Source: an uncultured Lachnospiraceae bacterium (GTDB lineage Bacteria > Bacillota > Clostridia > Lachnospirales > Lachnospiraceae). Taken from it: 54,245 bases of DNA. The stretch is from assembly GCA_934339365.1 (NCBI GenBank), contig CAKRHW010000013.1:1-54245 (forward strand), read 5' to 3'. The notes beneath the pieces were generated by a model. The model had not been told where the DNA came from. It saw only the letters and a list, made by a program, of their open reading frames with translations, and made no database searches. The translations under genes and the position numbers were made by a program. Below are positions 33,101 to 40,801 of this stretch, one piece after another; within the stretch, counting starts at the first letter, position 1, and every line of letters begins with the position of its first letter.

Positions 33101-34492
33101 AATTATTATGTCAGAGAAATCACCGCATCTGAAAAAGGATATCTGCTCTCAAGTGAAATTGAAAAAGCATTTTTATATGATGCATATAGCAAGACGAAGA
33201 AAAAAGATATAGAGCTTGTTACTCTTTCTGTTACATCGAAAGAACAGGTAAAAAAAGGGAATGTAATCTGGAAAAAATATGGACAGACTTCCCAGGAACA
33301 ATTGACAGGTAAGAAAAATCCATTAGCCAATGCAGGATTTCGTGTCTATCGGATTGGAAATCTGAGAGCACAAAAAGATGAAAAAAAGGACGATTTTTCT
33401 ACGTATGACTTTAAAGGGGAAAAACCTGAAATTGTTGGAAAAAATGGAGAAACAGAAGTATTTACCAATGAGAAGGGAGAAGGAAAAATTGAGAATCTTG
33501 CGTATGGAAAATATGTTTTGGCAGAGACAAGTGTGCCAGAATATTATCAGGCAGTAAAGCCGGTTGTCTTTGAAATTACAGAACAAGGCCAAACCATTGA
33601 TTTAGGAGAGATGATTGATGAAAAATTATGTGTTCCTGTTGAAATTGAAAAATATGATGCTTTAACAAAGGAGAGAATTCCAAAAGCAGGTGTCGGTTTC
33701 AAGGTGTTTGATGTGAAGAAAAATGCTTATGTTCAGGAAGAAAAAGAAGTAGAAGAAAATGGTATCAAAAAGAAGATTTTATCAGATAAGGTATATTATA
33801 CCAATCAGGAGGGAAAAGCAGTTACAGATCCTCTTCCAAGAAGTGAGTACCGTTTTGAAGAGTGTGAGGCACCAGAGGGATATCTTATGGATGCACAACC
33901 GGTAACGTTACAGATTGCGTATGGAATGCCTGAGATTCAAAAAGATGAACAGGGGAATGCAAGAATTCAGATCCGATTTGAAGATACTCCACTTCGTGTA
34001 CAGATTCATAAATACAAAGAAGGAACGAAGAAACAGATGGAAGGAGCTGTGTTGCAGATTCTCGATTCTAATGGAAAGATTTTTAAAGAATTTACAACAG
34101 GAAAAGAGGCAGAAATGATTTCTCAAATTCCAAAGGGAGAGTATATTCTTCGGGAAAAAGAAGCACCGGAAGGATTTGAAAAGGCAGATGATTTAGCATT
34201 TACCGTAAAAGAAGTAAAAGAAATTCAAAATATAGTATTAGAAGACAGACCGGTAATTGAGTTAGAAAAAGCAGAAGAAGCACCAGAGGATGTGCCACAG
34301 GAAACAAAAGTAAAAGGAGCACATCGGGAATATGATTATGATGATTCATTGAAAGAAGCTGCAAAAACCGGTGATGATCAAAAGTTATTCGGATATCTGA
34401 TGATGACCGTTTTCCTTGGATGTTCTATGGTTCTCTGGACAGTTTACGAAAAAAAGAAAACGAAAAAAGCACAGGAAGAAAAGAAAAAATAG
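30194..34492 (+). CDS. Giant surface adhesin: thioester domain plus about ten SpaA/Cna-B-like repeats
   Basis: A 1432-residue exported protein. After the signal peptide (about 1-35) comes a thioester-type domain (about 45-190): Cys71 in EAFCTE and Gln124 in AAQLLIW are placed as in TQXA thioester adhesins that bind host molecules covalently. Then about ten prealbumin-like repeats end in E-box motifs: KEITPPTG (about 260), VETKPAEGY (393), IENRANPRY (499), METKANPHF (607), RETRQPAG (758), RETKIPDKY (864), REITASEKGY (970), AETSVPEYY (1106), EECEAPEGY (1218) and REKEAPEGF (1316). These glutamates usually catalyse Lys-Asn isopeptide bonds. The end has AAKTGDD (about 1390), a hydrophobic helix and a Lys-rich tail: a sorting-signal layout whose motif departs from LPxTG. 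ATG 30194 follows AGGAAAGGA. No sortase gene is adjacent. Confidence 0.85.
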   Translation: MEKKRQRIASWMLVVILVVSLFTGMGQQADAAGYQIIGGDKLISSGIDGLNNHGGETFMYYLSIGGNEAFCTEIGNHKITGNYQVKNVNYGAYERYIKGAVYYRNISAEEYSTNDKIKKYKAAQLLIWRCMQLKESKITPNKSNILNSVLQKTITANCGKDVWNDITKVVQNSVNQEYDAFVTLTSYAHTGSQSVLTGTAKKGACSASMTKTVKYVGADAHLEATYGIYTTSDKKVAQIVTGSNGSGSTKEVLLAHTKYYAKEITPPTGASLSSKKYEFTTGAIGSRTPISKNAIEDEPLSLEIRVRKVSEKDRTIKIPGVEFTIYEYSQSATDKAKEKAKKEGKPQTVIDQIKEFVVISEKHVENKKKVIVTDKDGNATTSKLYETKDNKGKFKLVETKPAEGYLLGDGWSVTAITKEEYPERILNYTVTNQEEEIYGDVEVEKLDRENATEKIPDTTFEILEWNGTAYVHHSNITTNEKGWAKSGLLHVSDTNQGKYQVIENRANPRYVLDTGWKKEFVITKQTKHFTYSVTNEKKKGKIQLTKESVNPTSLVRVPDSYEGVTYTLYKTYEIKGNLAIGKEVVQNGIISLNKKGEGFAKDIEIGTYLLMETKANPHFIWDESCITSATNTMLVTIRENQTAYLHARKGISYDDGKTFQPVKNGLGKEVSRTESDYHKYMENALLNLQKWMKVKVKKTLPDGKPLAGAEFEISQWSEKTKNYVAQKTKYVSLADGSVKDASSGREIMLPYTEDNKGKFAIRETRQPAGCETPKFYEKFSFADAKLSEDHTCYVYQKDVNNEPGSYQLRIYKEDSKTKKPISQAEFSLYEADGKKKVGTFTEEKEGIYTYTVKGVYLGKGESKKYVIRETKIPDKYVEFSDTEKNYKKEIVIHCDETPDEIRVAEQPVLGRIYGKKVDAETKDGKAQGDASLKGARYGLYTNAKCQGLPERIAITEEDGSFLFDALELKNYYVREITASEKGYLLSSEIEKAFLYDAYSKTKKKDIELVTLSVTSKEQVKKGNVIWKKYGQTSQEQLTGKKNPLANAGFRVYRIGNLRAQKDEKKDDFSTYDFKGEKPEIVGKNGETEVFTNEKGEGKIENLAYGKYVLAETSVPEYYQAVKPVVFEITEQGQTIDLGEMIDEKLCVPVEIEKYDALTKERIPKAGVGFKVFDVKKNAYVQEEKEVEENGIKKKILSDKVYYTNQEGKAVTDPLPRSEYRFEECEAPEGYLMDAQPVTLQIAYGMPEIQKDEQGNARIQIRFEDTPLRVQIHKYKEGTKKQMEGAVLQILDSNGKIFKEFTTGKEAEMISQIPKGEYILREKEAPEGFEKADDLAFTVKEVKEIQNIVLEDRPVIELEKAEEAPEDVPQETKVKGAHREYDYDDSLKEAAKTGDDQKLFGYLMMTVFLGCSMVLWTVYEKKKTKKAQEEKKK

Positions 34493-34499
34493 AACAACA

Positions 34500-34530
34500 A
34501 TGTTAAATTAAATAAAAAACAGGTTGACAA
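34500..34530. promoter_or_regulatory. BirA-like biotin operator upstream of bioY
   Basis: The right half GGTTGACAA (34522-34530) fits the BirA half-site well. The left half ATGTTAAAT (34500-34508) is a partial inverted match, 13 bases away. The right half overlaps the -35 of the bioY promoter, where biotin-bound BirA would block transcription. Confidence 0.45.
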
Positions 34531-34552
34531 ATAAATGCAAAAGCGATATTCT
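34524..34552 (+). promoter_or_regulatory. Sigma-A promoter of bioY
   Basis: TTGACA (34524-34529), 17-base spacer, TATTCT (34547-34552). Confidence 0.7.
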
Positions 34553-34585
34553 AAAAAGGATTAAAAGAAAAGGACGGAGGAAAAA

Positions 34586-35158
34586 ATGAATACAACAAGT
34601 AAATTATCAGTCAAGTCCATGGTCTTATGTGCATTATTTGCAGCACTGTTATGTATTTTAGGACCAGTATCTATTCCAATCGGACCAGTTCCGGTTACCT
34701 TTCATACCTTTATTGTGGCATTGGTAGGTTACATATTAGGAAGTAGTTATGGAGCTATTTCAACCATTATTTATTTAGTGATTGGAATGCTTGGAGTACC
34801 TGTATTTTCAGGTGGAACCAGTGGAGTTGCTCACATAGCAGGACCAACAGGCGGTTACTTATATGGATTTATCTTTTTAGCAGTATTTTGTGGAATCAGT
34901 TATTTTACAAGAACCAAAAAAGGAACCATTGCTTATGTTATTTATTTCGTACAGGGAATGATTGGACTTTTCCTTGTGTATGCATTAGGAACCATTCAGT
35001 TTTGTATAGTTACAAAGAACACTGTATGGCAGGCACTTAGCGTATGTGTCATTCCATTTATGGCAAAAGATATTATTTCAGTTGTACTTGCTTTCGTGTT
35101 AGGAACATCAGTGAAAAAAGCATTGAATGCAGCTGGAATTTCCGTTCAGAATGCATAA
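34586..35158 (+). CDS. bioY: Biotin transporter substrate-specific component BioY
   Basis: A 190-residue integral membrane protein with about six helices that captures biotin as the S-component of an ECF transporter. Family features are the N-terminal LCALFAALLCILGPVSIPIG, the loop GVAHIAGPTGGYLYGF (GPTGGYL is the BioY hallmark) and the length. No EcfT or EcfA gene is adjacent, so it probably shares a housekeeping energising module encoded elsewhere, or works alone as some BioY proteins do. GGACGGAGG precedes ATG 34586. A consensus promoter overlaps a BirA-like operator, and a perfect terminator follows, so the gene is monocistronic. Confidence 0.93.
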   Translation: MNTTSKLSVKSMVLCALFAALLCILGPVSIPIGPVPVTFHTFIVALVGYILGSSYGAISTIIYLVIGMLGVPVFSGGTSGVAHIAGPTGGYLYGFIFLAVFCGISYFTRTKKGTIAYVIYFVQGMIGLFLVYALGTIQFCIVTKNTVWQALSVCVIPFMAKDIISVVLAFVLGTSVKKALNAAGISVQNA

Positions 35159-35181
35159 GAACTGAAGAGAGAGAAAAGAAT

Positions 35182-35219
35182 AAAAAGATGCCGGAAGAAT
35201 GATAAGCCGGCATCTTTTT
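35182..35219 (+). terminator. Intrinsic terminator of bioY
   Basis: AAAAAGATGCCGG (35182-35194) pairs perfectly with CCGGCATCTTTTT (35207-35219). Confidence 0.9.
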
Positions 35220-35243
35220 GTTATGTTCCGACAGGTGCCAGCC

Positions 35244-35272
35244 TTGCGACACCTATCTAAATGTGTTACAAT
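35244..35272 (+). promoter_or_regulatory. Promoter of the M16C peptidase gene
   Basis: TTGCGA (35244-35249), 17-base spacer, TACAAT (35267-35272) preceded by TGT (extended -10). Confidence 0.6.
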
Positions 35273-35337
35273 GTCAAAAGATTTAGGATTTGAAAGAGAG
35301 ACAGACATAAAAAAGAAGAGTATAGAAAGGGAAGTTT

Positions 35338-38271
35338 ATGGCACAATTTAATTTTGATTCGTTAAAGCAATATCAACTACTTCAGACAGAAAGAATTGAA
35401 GAAATGAATGCAGATGCATATTTACTTTTGCATACAGGTTCAGGTGCAAGAATTGCATTAATTTCAAACGATGATCCGAATAAGGTATTTAATATTGGAT
35501 TTCGTACCCCGATTACAAACAGTACAGGAGTTCCACATATTATGGAACATTGCGTACTTTGTGGATCAAAGAATTATCCGTTAAAGGATCCGTTTATCGA
35601 GTTAGTGAAGGGATCGCTGAATACTTTTTTAAATGCAATGACTTATCCAGAGAAAACATTATTTCCAATTGCAAGCTGTAATCAGAAGGATTTTCAGAAT
35701 CTGATGAATGTATATATTGATGCAGTCTTTTATCCGAATATTTATAAATATCAGGAGATTTTTAAACAAGAAGGATGGCACTATCAGTTAGAAGATGAAA
35801 AGGACGAGATTACGATTAACGGTGTTGTATATAATGAAATGAAGGGTGCATTTTCATCAGCAGATGATGTACTTGAGAGACAGATTTTAGCAGCATTATT
35901 TCCAGATACCAGTTATGCATTTGAATCAGGTGGAGATCCAGATGTGATTCCAGAGTTATCGTATGAAGAATTTTTAGAGTTTCACCGTACCTACTATCAT
36001 CCATGCAACAGTTATATTTATCTCTATGGAGATTTAGATATGGTGGAGAAACTGCAATGGTTAGATGAAAAATATCTGCAGCACTTTCCAAAGGGACAGG
36101 TAGAATCAGAGATTAAAGAACAGAAGCCATTTTCAGCTCCAATCGAAGTGAAGACAGAATATGCAATTACAGAAGAAGAGGAAGAAGAGAATCATACGTA
36201 TCTTTCTTATAATATGGTAGTGAATGGTTATGATGATAATCATCTGAATTATGCATTCCAGGTATTAGAGTATGCGTTATTTAATATGCCTGGTGCACCT
36301 GTGAAGAAAGCTTTAATTGACCATGGAATCGGGGAAGATGTATACGGTGATTTTAATAATGGCATGAGACAGCCATATTTTTCTATTGTTGCAAAGAATG
36401 CGAATGAATCACAAAAAGAGGAATTCCTTAAGGTAATCAGAGAAGAATTACAGAAAGCTGTGTCAGAAGGAATTAACCGCAAATCATTACTGGCAGGAAT
36501 TAATCAGATTGAATTTAAAACGAGAGAGGCAGATTTTGATTTTCCAAAGGGACTGCTCTATGGAATTGAGATGTTTAATACCTGGCTTTTTGATGATACC
36601 AAGCCTTTTACACCGTTAAAAACAAATGAGACATTCGAATTTTTAAAGCAAAATGTAGAAACAGGATATTTTGAGGATTTAATACAAAAGCTCTTTTTAG
36701 ATAATCCTCATGCAGCATTTGTATCAGCCGTTCCAAAGAAGGGATTAAACACACAAAAAGAACAGGCTCTTGCAGAAAAATTAAAAGCATACAAAGAACA
36801 ACTGAGTGAGGAAGAAATCAGACAACTGGTACAGGAGACGAAAGATTTAGAAGCTTATCAGGAGAGGGAAGAATCCAAAGAAGATTTAGAAAAGATTCCA
36901 CTGTTAGATATTGAAGATATCAGTACAAAACCAGAACCTTTCCATATTACAGAAAAGGAAATTGAGGGAATTAAGGTACTGCATCATAATTTCTTTACGA
37001 ATCAGATTGGATATCTGATTTTAGGATTTGATACAGATGCATTGCCAGAGAGACTTCTTCCATATCTTGGGTTGTACAAAACAATCTTTGCCATGATGAA
37101 CACAGAACATTATAGTTATCAGGAACTGGCAAATGAATGTACTCTTCATATGGGCGGAATTAATTTAAGCACCAATGTATATGGAAATTATCAGAATCAG
37201 GATGAATTCCGTCTTATGACAGAGATTCGTGCAAAGGTTGTGTATGATAAGATTTCTTATCCGTTCCATCTTGCCGAGGAGATTTTGTTCCATTCAAAAT
37301 TAGATGACAAAAAGCGTTTAAAGGAACTGATTGCCCAGACGAAATCCCGTCTTTCGTCAGCACTTACCTATCGTGGTAACTCGACAGCAGCACTGCGGGC
37401 CTTGTCTTATTATTCGAAGCCTGCATATATCAATGAATATCTGCGTGGAATTGAATTTTATAATTTTATTACAGATTTGAATGAACATTTTGAAGAAAAA
37501 TATCAGGAAATCATTCAGAGCTTAGAAGAATTAATTCAACGGATTTTTAGAAAAGAAAATCTTTTAATCAGTTATAGTGCAGATGATGCCGGATTTGAAC
37601 AGATGGCAAAATATATTCCGGAATGGAAAGATTCACTTTGCAGCCTTCCGATAGCTCCAGAGAAAAAGTTAGAAGAAACGATTCATCCGAAAAAGAAAAA
37701 TGAAGGATTTAAATGTTCTTCTAAGGTTCAGTACGTTGCATATGCGGGTAATTTCAGACAAAAAGGATATGCATATACAGGAGCACTCAAAGTATTCCGG
37801 ATGATTATGAGTTATGATTATTTGTGGAATCAGATTCGTGTCAAAGGCGGAGCTTATGGATGTGGCAATATCTGCAGTAGAAATGGAGACTGTTACTTTA
37901 CATCGTACCGCGATCCAAATCTTGTTTCTACGATTGAGACATATAAGAAGGTGCCTGCATATTTAGAACAGTTTGAAGTAGATGACAGAGATATGAAGAA
38001 ATATATTATTGGTACCATTAGTGAGATGGACACACCACTTACCAATTCCGTTCGTGGCAGCCGTTCGTATTCAGCATATTTAAGTAAAACTCCATATGAA
38101 GCATTAGAAAAAGAAAGACAGCAGGTGCTTCATACAACCGTACAGGAGATTCGGGAACTATCAGGTCTGGTACAGAGTGCTTTACAGGATGAAAATATCT
38201 GTGTGATTGGAAATGATCAGAAAATTGAAGAAGCAAAAGACGTCTTTTTCGAGATAAAGAATCTGGTATAA
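35338..38271 (+). CDS. M16C family zinc peptidase (presequence-protease/insulinase-like)
   Basis: A 977-residue cytoplasmic metallopeptidase of the M16C group related to the mitochondrial presequence protease PreP. It degrades unstructured peptides inside a two-bowl chamber. The inverted zinc motif HIMEH lies near residues 66-70 in GVPHIMEHCVLCGS, and the distal ligand region NEMKGAFSS is near 165. Peptidase_M16C-associated segments follow, including the C-terminal GGAYGCGNI region near 840. AGAAAGGGAAG precedes ATG 35338, and the gene has its own promoter. era begins 62 bases after the stop with only a weak hairpin between, so the promoter may also serve era-recO. Confidence 0.93.
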   Translation: MAQFNFDSLKQYQLLQTERIEEMNADAYLLLHTGSGARIALISNDDPNKVFNIGFRTPITNSTGVPHIMEHCVLCGSKNYPLKDPFIELVKGSLNTFLNAMTYPEKTLFPIASCNQKDFQNLMNVYIDAVFYPNIYKYQEIFKQEGWHYQLEDEKDEITINGVVYNEMKGAFSSADDVLERQILAALFPDTSYAFESGGDPDVIPELSYEEFLEFHRTYYHPCNSYIYLYGDLDMVEKLQWLDEKYLQHFPKGQVESEIKEQKPFSAPIEVKTEYAITEEEEEENHTYLSYNMVVNGYDDNHLNYAFQVLEYALFNMPGAPVKKALIDHGIGEDVYGDFNNGMRQPYFSIVAKNANESQKEEFLKVIREELQKAVSEGINRKSLLAGINQIEFKTREADFDFPKGLLYGIEMFNTWLFDDTKPFTPLKTNETFEFLKQNVETGYFEDLIQKLFLDNPHAAFVSAVPKKGLNTQKEQALAEKLKAYKEQLSEEEIRQLVQETKDLEAYQEREESKEDLEKIPLLDIEDISTKPEPFHITEKEIEGIKVLHHNFFTNQIGYLILGFDTDALPERLLPYLGLYKTIFAMMNTEHYSYQELANECTLHMGGINLSTNVYGNYQNQDEFRLMTEIRAKVVYDKISYPFHLAEEILFHSKLDDKKRLKELIAQTKSRLSSALTYRGNSTAALRALSYYSKPAYINEYLRGIEFYNFITDLNEHFEEKYQEIIQSLEELIQRIFRKENLLISYSADDAGFEQMAKYIPEWKDSLCSLPIAPEKKLEETIHPKKKNEGFKCSSKVQYVAYAGNFRQKGYAYTGALKVFRMIMSYDYLWNQIRVKGGAYGCGNICSRNGDCYFTSYRDPNLVSTIETYKKVPAYLEQFEVDDRDMKKYIIGTISEMDTPLTNSVRGSRSYSAYLSKTPYEALEKERQQVLHTTVQEIRELSGLVQSALQDENICVIGNDQKIEEAKDVFFEIKNLV

Positions 38272-38279
38272 CAAAGGAA

Positions 38280-38311
38280 AACTGACAGCAAACAAAAGAG
38301 AACTGGCAGTT
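38280..38311 (+). other. Hairpin between the M16C gene and era
   Basis: AACTGACAG (38280-38288) and CTGGCAGTT (38303-38311) pair with one mismatch around a 14-base loop; no U-run follows. Possibly an mRNA-processing or stability element. Confidence 0.35.
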
Positions 38312-38332
38312 GTAATAAGAAAGGAGAACAGC

Positions 38333-39238
38333 GTGGAGGAAAATTTTAAATCAGGGTTTGTAGCACTTGTCGGCCGCCCGAATGTTGGAAAGTCAACTTT
38401 AATGAATCATTTAATCGGCCAGAAGATTGCGATTACGTCAAACCGTCCGCAAACGACTAGAAATAAAATACAGACCGTCTATACCTGTGACAGGGGACAA
38501 ATCATCTTTTTAGATACTCCGGGAATTCATAAGGCGAAGAATAAGCTTGGTGATTATATGGTAAATACAGCCATGCATACAATCAATGAAGCAGATGTAG
38601 TGGTATGGTTAGTAGAACCAAGTACCTTTATCGGTGCTGGAGAACAAAGAATTGCAGAGCAGTTAAGAGCATGTAAGACTAAGATTATTTTAGTAATCAA
38701 TAAGGTCGATACAGTCAAAGAACGTGATGAGATATTAGAATATATTGCAGCATATAAAGATATCTGTGATTTTGCAGAGATTGTACCACTTAGTGCTCTT
38801 AGAGGCCAGAATACAGATGTCTTGTTAGACCTTATTTTTAAATATCTGCCAAATGGACCGATGTATTATGATGAAGATACCGTTACGGATCAGCCGATGC
38901 GACAGATTGTTGCCGAGGTAATCCGGGAAAAAGCACTGCATGCATTAAAAGAAGAAATTCCTCATGGAATTGCAGTAGTTGTGGATAAAATGAAAGAACG
39001 AAAAGGTGGAAAGCTGGTAGATATTGAGGCAACCATTATTTGCGAGAGAGATTCCCATAAAGGAATTATTATTGGAAAACAAGGCTCTATGTTAAAGAAA
39101 ATAGGAACAAATGCGAGATACGAGATTGAACACATGTTAGAGCAGAAAGTGAATCTTCAGCTTTGGGTCAAAGTGAAGAAAGAGTGGAGAGATTCAGATT
39201 CTATGCTTAAGAATTTTGGTTATCGCGAGGAAAAATAA
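38333..39238 (+). CDS. era: GTPase Era
   Basis: A 301-residue ribosome-assembly GTPase that binds the 3' end of 16S rRNA. G-motifs: GRPNVGKST (G1), a conserved switch I region with QTTRN (G2), LDTPGIHK (G3), NKVD (G4) and LSAL (G5). The C-terminal KH domain contains GIIIGKQGSMLKKIG. The start is GTG 38333 with AAAGGAG 6 bases upstream. recO follows with no gap, an arrangement common in Clostridia, so the two are translationally linked. Family and role are secure. Confidence 0.97.
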   Translation: MEENFKSGFVALVGRPNVGKSTLMNHLIGQKIAITSNRPQTTRNKIQTVYTCDRGQIIFLDTPGIHKAKNKLGDYMVNTAMHTINEADVVVWLVEPSTFIGAGEQRIAEQLRACKTKIILVINKVDTVKERDEILEYIAAYKDICDFAEIVPLSALRGQNTDVLLDLIFKYLPNGPMYYDEDTVTDQPMRQIVAEVIREKALHALKEEIPHGIAVVVDKMKERKGGKLVDIEATIICERDSHKGIIIGKQGSMLKKIGTNARYEIEHMLEQKVNLQLWVKVKKEWRDSDSMLKNFGYREEK

Positions 39239-39985
39239 TTGGTAGAACAGCAGACAGTAACCGGCATGGTATTAAGTGCCATGCCGATTCATGATTTTGA
39301 TATGAGGGTTCTTTTACTGACAAGAGAAAAAGGAAAAATCACTGCATTTGCAAAAGGAGCCAGAAGGCAGAACAGTCCTTTTTTAGCAGGGTGTCGTCCA
39401 TTTTCCTTTGGCACCTTTACCTTATATGCAGGGAAAAATTCCTATGGAATTACACAGATTCAGATATCCGAATACTTTATGGAATTAACACAGGACTTTT
39501 TTTGTGCATCTTATGGATTTTACTTTTTAGAAGTTGCAGATTATTATGGACGCGAAGGAGTAGATGCCAAAGATTCCCTCAATCTTTTGTATGCATCCTT
39601 TCATGCACTGATGAAACATAAGATTCCACCGAAACTCATTCGTGCCATTTATGAACTGAAATCATTAGCAATCAATGGAGAATATCCAGACGTTTTTTCC
39701 TGTAACCATTGTGGCAGCAAGGAAAGCCCATTTTATTTTGATTTTCAGCATAAAATTGTATTTTGCAAAGAATGTGTATCGAATCCGAAAAAATATACAG
39801 TGTTAAATGCAACACTTGTTTATGCATTACAATTTGTGATAACACAACCAATGAATCAGATTTATACGTTTACCTTAAAAGAAGAATATATGAAAGAATT
39901 TATTCAATTTGTCAGTCGGTTATTTCAAAATACCGTACATCGTGAATTCAAATCATTAGAGATTTTAGAGACGCTTGAATCATAG
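39239..39985 (+). CDS. recO: DNA repair protein RecO
   Basis: A 248-residue RecF-pathway mediator that loads RecA onto SSB-coated DNA. It has the N-terminal OB fold (VTGMVLSAMPIHDFDMRVLL and FAKGARRQNSPFLAGCRPF), a helical middle and a four-cysteine zinc site (CNHCG ... CKEC, about residues 159-179). The start is an unusual TTG immediately after the era stop; GAGG at 39226-39229 inside the era end supports it, and no other start fits the conserved N-terminus. Expression probably depends on era translation. Confidence 0.94.
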   Translation: MVEQQTVTGMVLSAMPIHDFDMRVLLLTREKGKITAFAKGARRQNSPFLAGCRPFSFGTFTLYAGKNSYGITQIQISEYFMELTQDFFCASYGFYFLEVADYYGREGVDAKDSLNLLYASFHALMKHKIPPKLIRAIYELKSLAINGEYPDVFSCNHCGSKESPFYFDFQHKIVFCKECVSNPKKYTVLNATLVYALQFVITQPMNQIYTFTLKEEYMKEFIQFVSRLFQNTVHREFKSLEILETLES

Positions 39986-40007
39986 GAAAAGAGAGCGAAA
40001 GAAAGGA

Positions 40008-40036
40008 TTGAAAATATCACGAAGAGATTGTATAAT
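40008..40036 (+). promoter_or_regulatory. Sigma-A promoter of the lipoprotein at 40112
   Basis: TTGAAA (40008-40013), 17-base spacer, TATAAT (40031-40036). It separates the downstream lipoprotein and glyQS from era-recO. Confidence 0.65.
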
Positions 40037-40111
40037 AACCGATAGTAGCAAGAAAAAAGAAAGGCAAAATGCCTGATAAAGAGCAGATGAAAAGGTTTTA
40101 GAAGCATAAAG

Positions 40112-40771
40112 ATGAAAAGAAATAAAATGATAAAAAAAAGCATTCTGACAACAGGAATTGCAGTGCTGCTTGCTGTGAATCTGATCGGATGTAACAAGCA
40201 GAAAGATGAAGATAAAAAAGAAGCGGCAGAATTAAAGGCCGGACAGACACTTCTTACAATTCAAAAAGATGGAACACTGAACCGGAAGAATGTAGAAGAA
40301 TTCAACAAAGATAACTATAAGCTTGATGATTTAAAGAAAGCTGTGAATGAAGAAATCAGTGACTTCAATGAGAAGAAAGGAAGCTCGGCGAAGGCTGTTT
40401 CTCTTGTGAATCTTCAAAAAGACGGTAAGAATGTAGTGCTAGAACTGAAGTTTAAGAGTGCAAATGACTATAAAAAATATGTCGCAACATATGACAGTCC
40501 GGATAATAAAGTAATCTTTTATTCCGGAGACAGTGATGAAGCGGACATTGATAAATTAAAGATGCCGGATCAGCTAAAGAAGGCAGATGACTCCGCAACC
40601 GTAAAGACCGAAGATATCATAGATGAAGAAGGTTTAAAGCTAGTAGCAACCAATCAGGAAGAGAAGATTGAGATAGATGGAGAAGTAAAATATATGAATG
40701 ATGGTGCTACCTGTGAAGAAGGAAGAGTCACAGGAAAAAAAGGTACAAATACATATGTTTTGTATAAATAG
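40112..40771 (+). CDS. Lipoprotein of unknown function
   Basis: A 219-residue lipoprotein; the signal peptide (ILTTGIAVLLAVNLIGC) ends in a good lipobox. The mature protein is highly charged, with an alpha/beta pattern and no motif I recognise. Segments such as LKKAVNEEISDFNEKKG and a C-terminal pair of beta hairpins (EKIEIDGEVKYMND, GKKGTNTYVLYK) are its only landmarks. ATG 40112 is used; ATG 40127 is an alternative, and neither has a strong ribosome site. It has its own promoter and lies 30 bases upstream of glyQS, so both may be on one transcript. No function is proposed. Confidence 0.75.
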   Translation: MKRNKMIKKSILTTGIAVLLAVNLIGCNKQKDEDKKEAAELKAGQTLLTIQKDGTLNRKNVEEFNKDNYKLDDLKKAVNEEISDFNEKKGSSAKAVSLVNLQKDGKNVVLELKFKSANDYKKYVATYDSPDNKVIFYSGDSDEADIDKLKMPDQLKKADDSATVKTEDIIDEEGLKLVATNQEEKIEIDGEVKYMNDGATCEEGRVTGKKGTNTYVLYK

Positions 40772-40801
40772 AAACTAAGCAAAGAAAGAGGAGAAATTAA
40801 G

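Noticed and set aside
40772..40801. T-box before glyQS
   Set aside because: Only 30 bases separate it from the upstream gene, too few for a T-box; no T-box sequence is seen.
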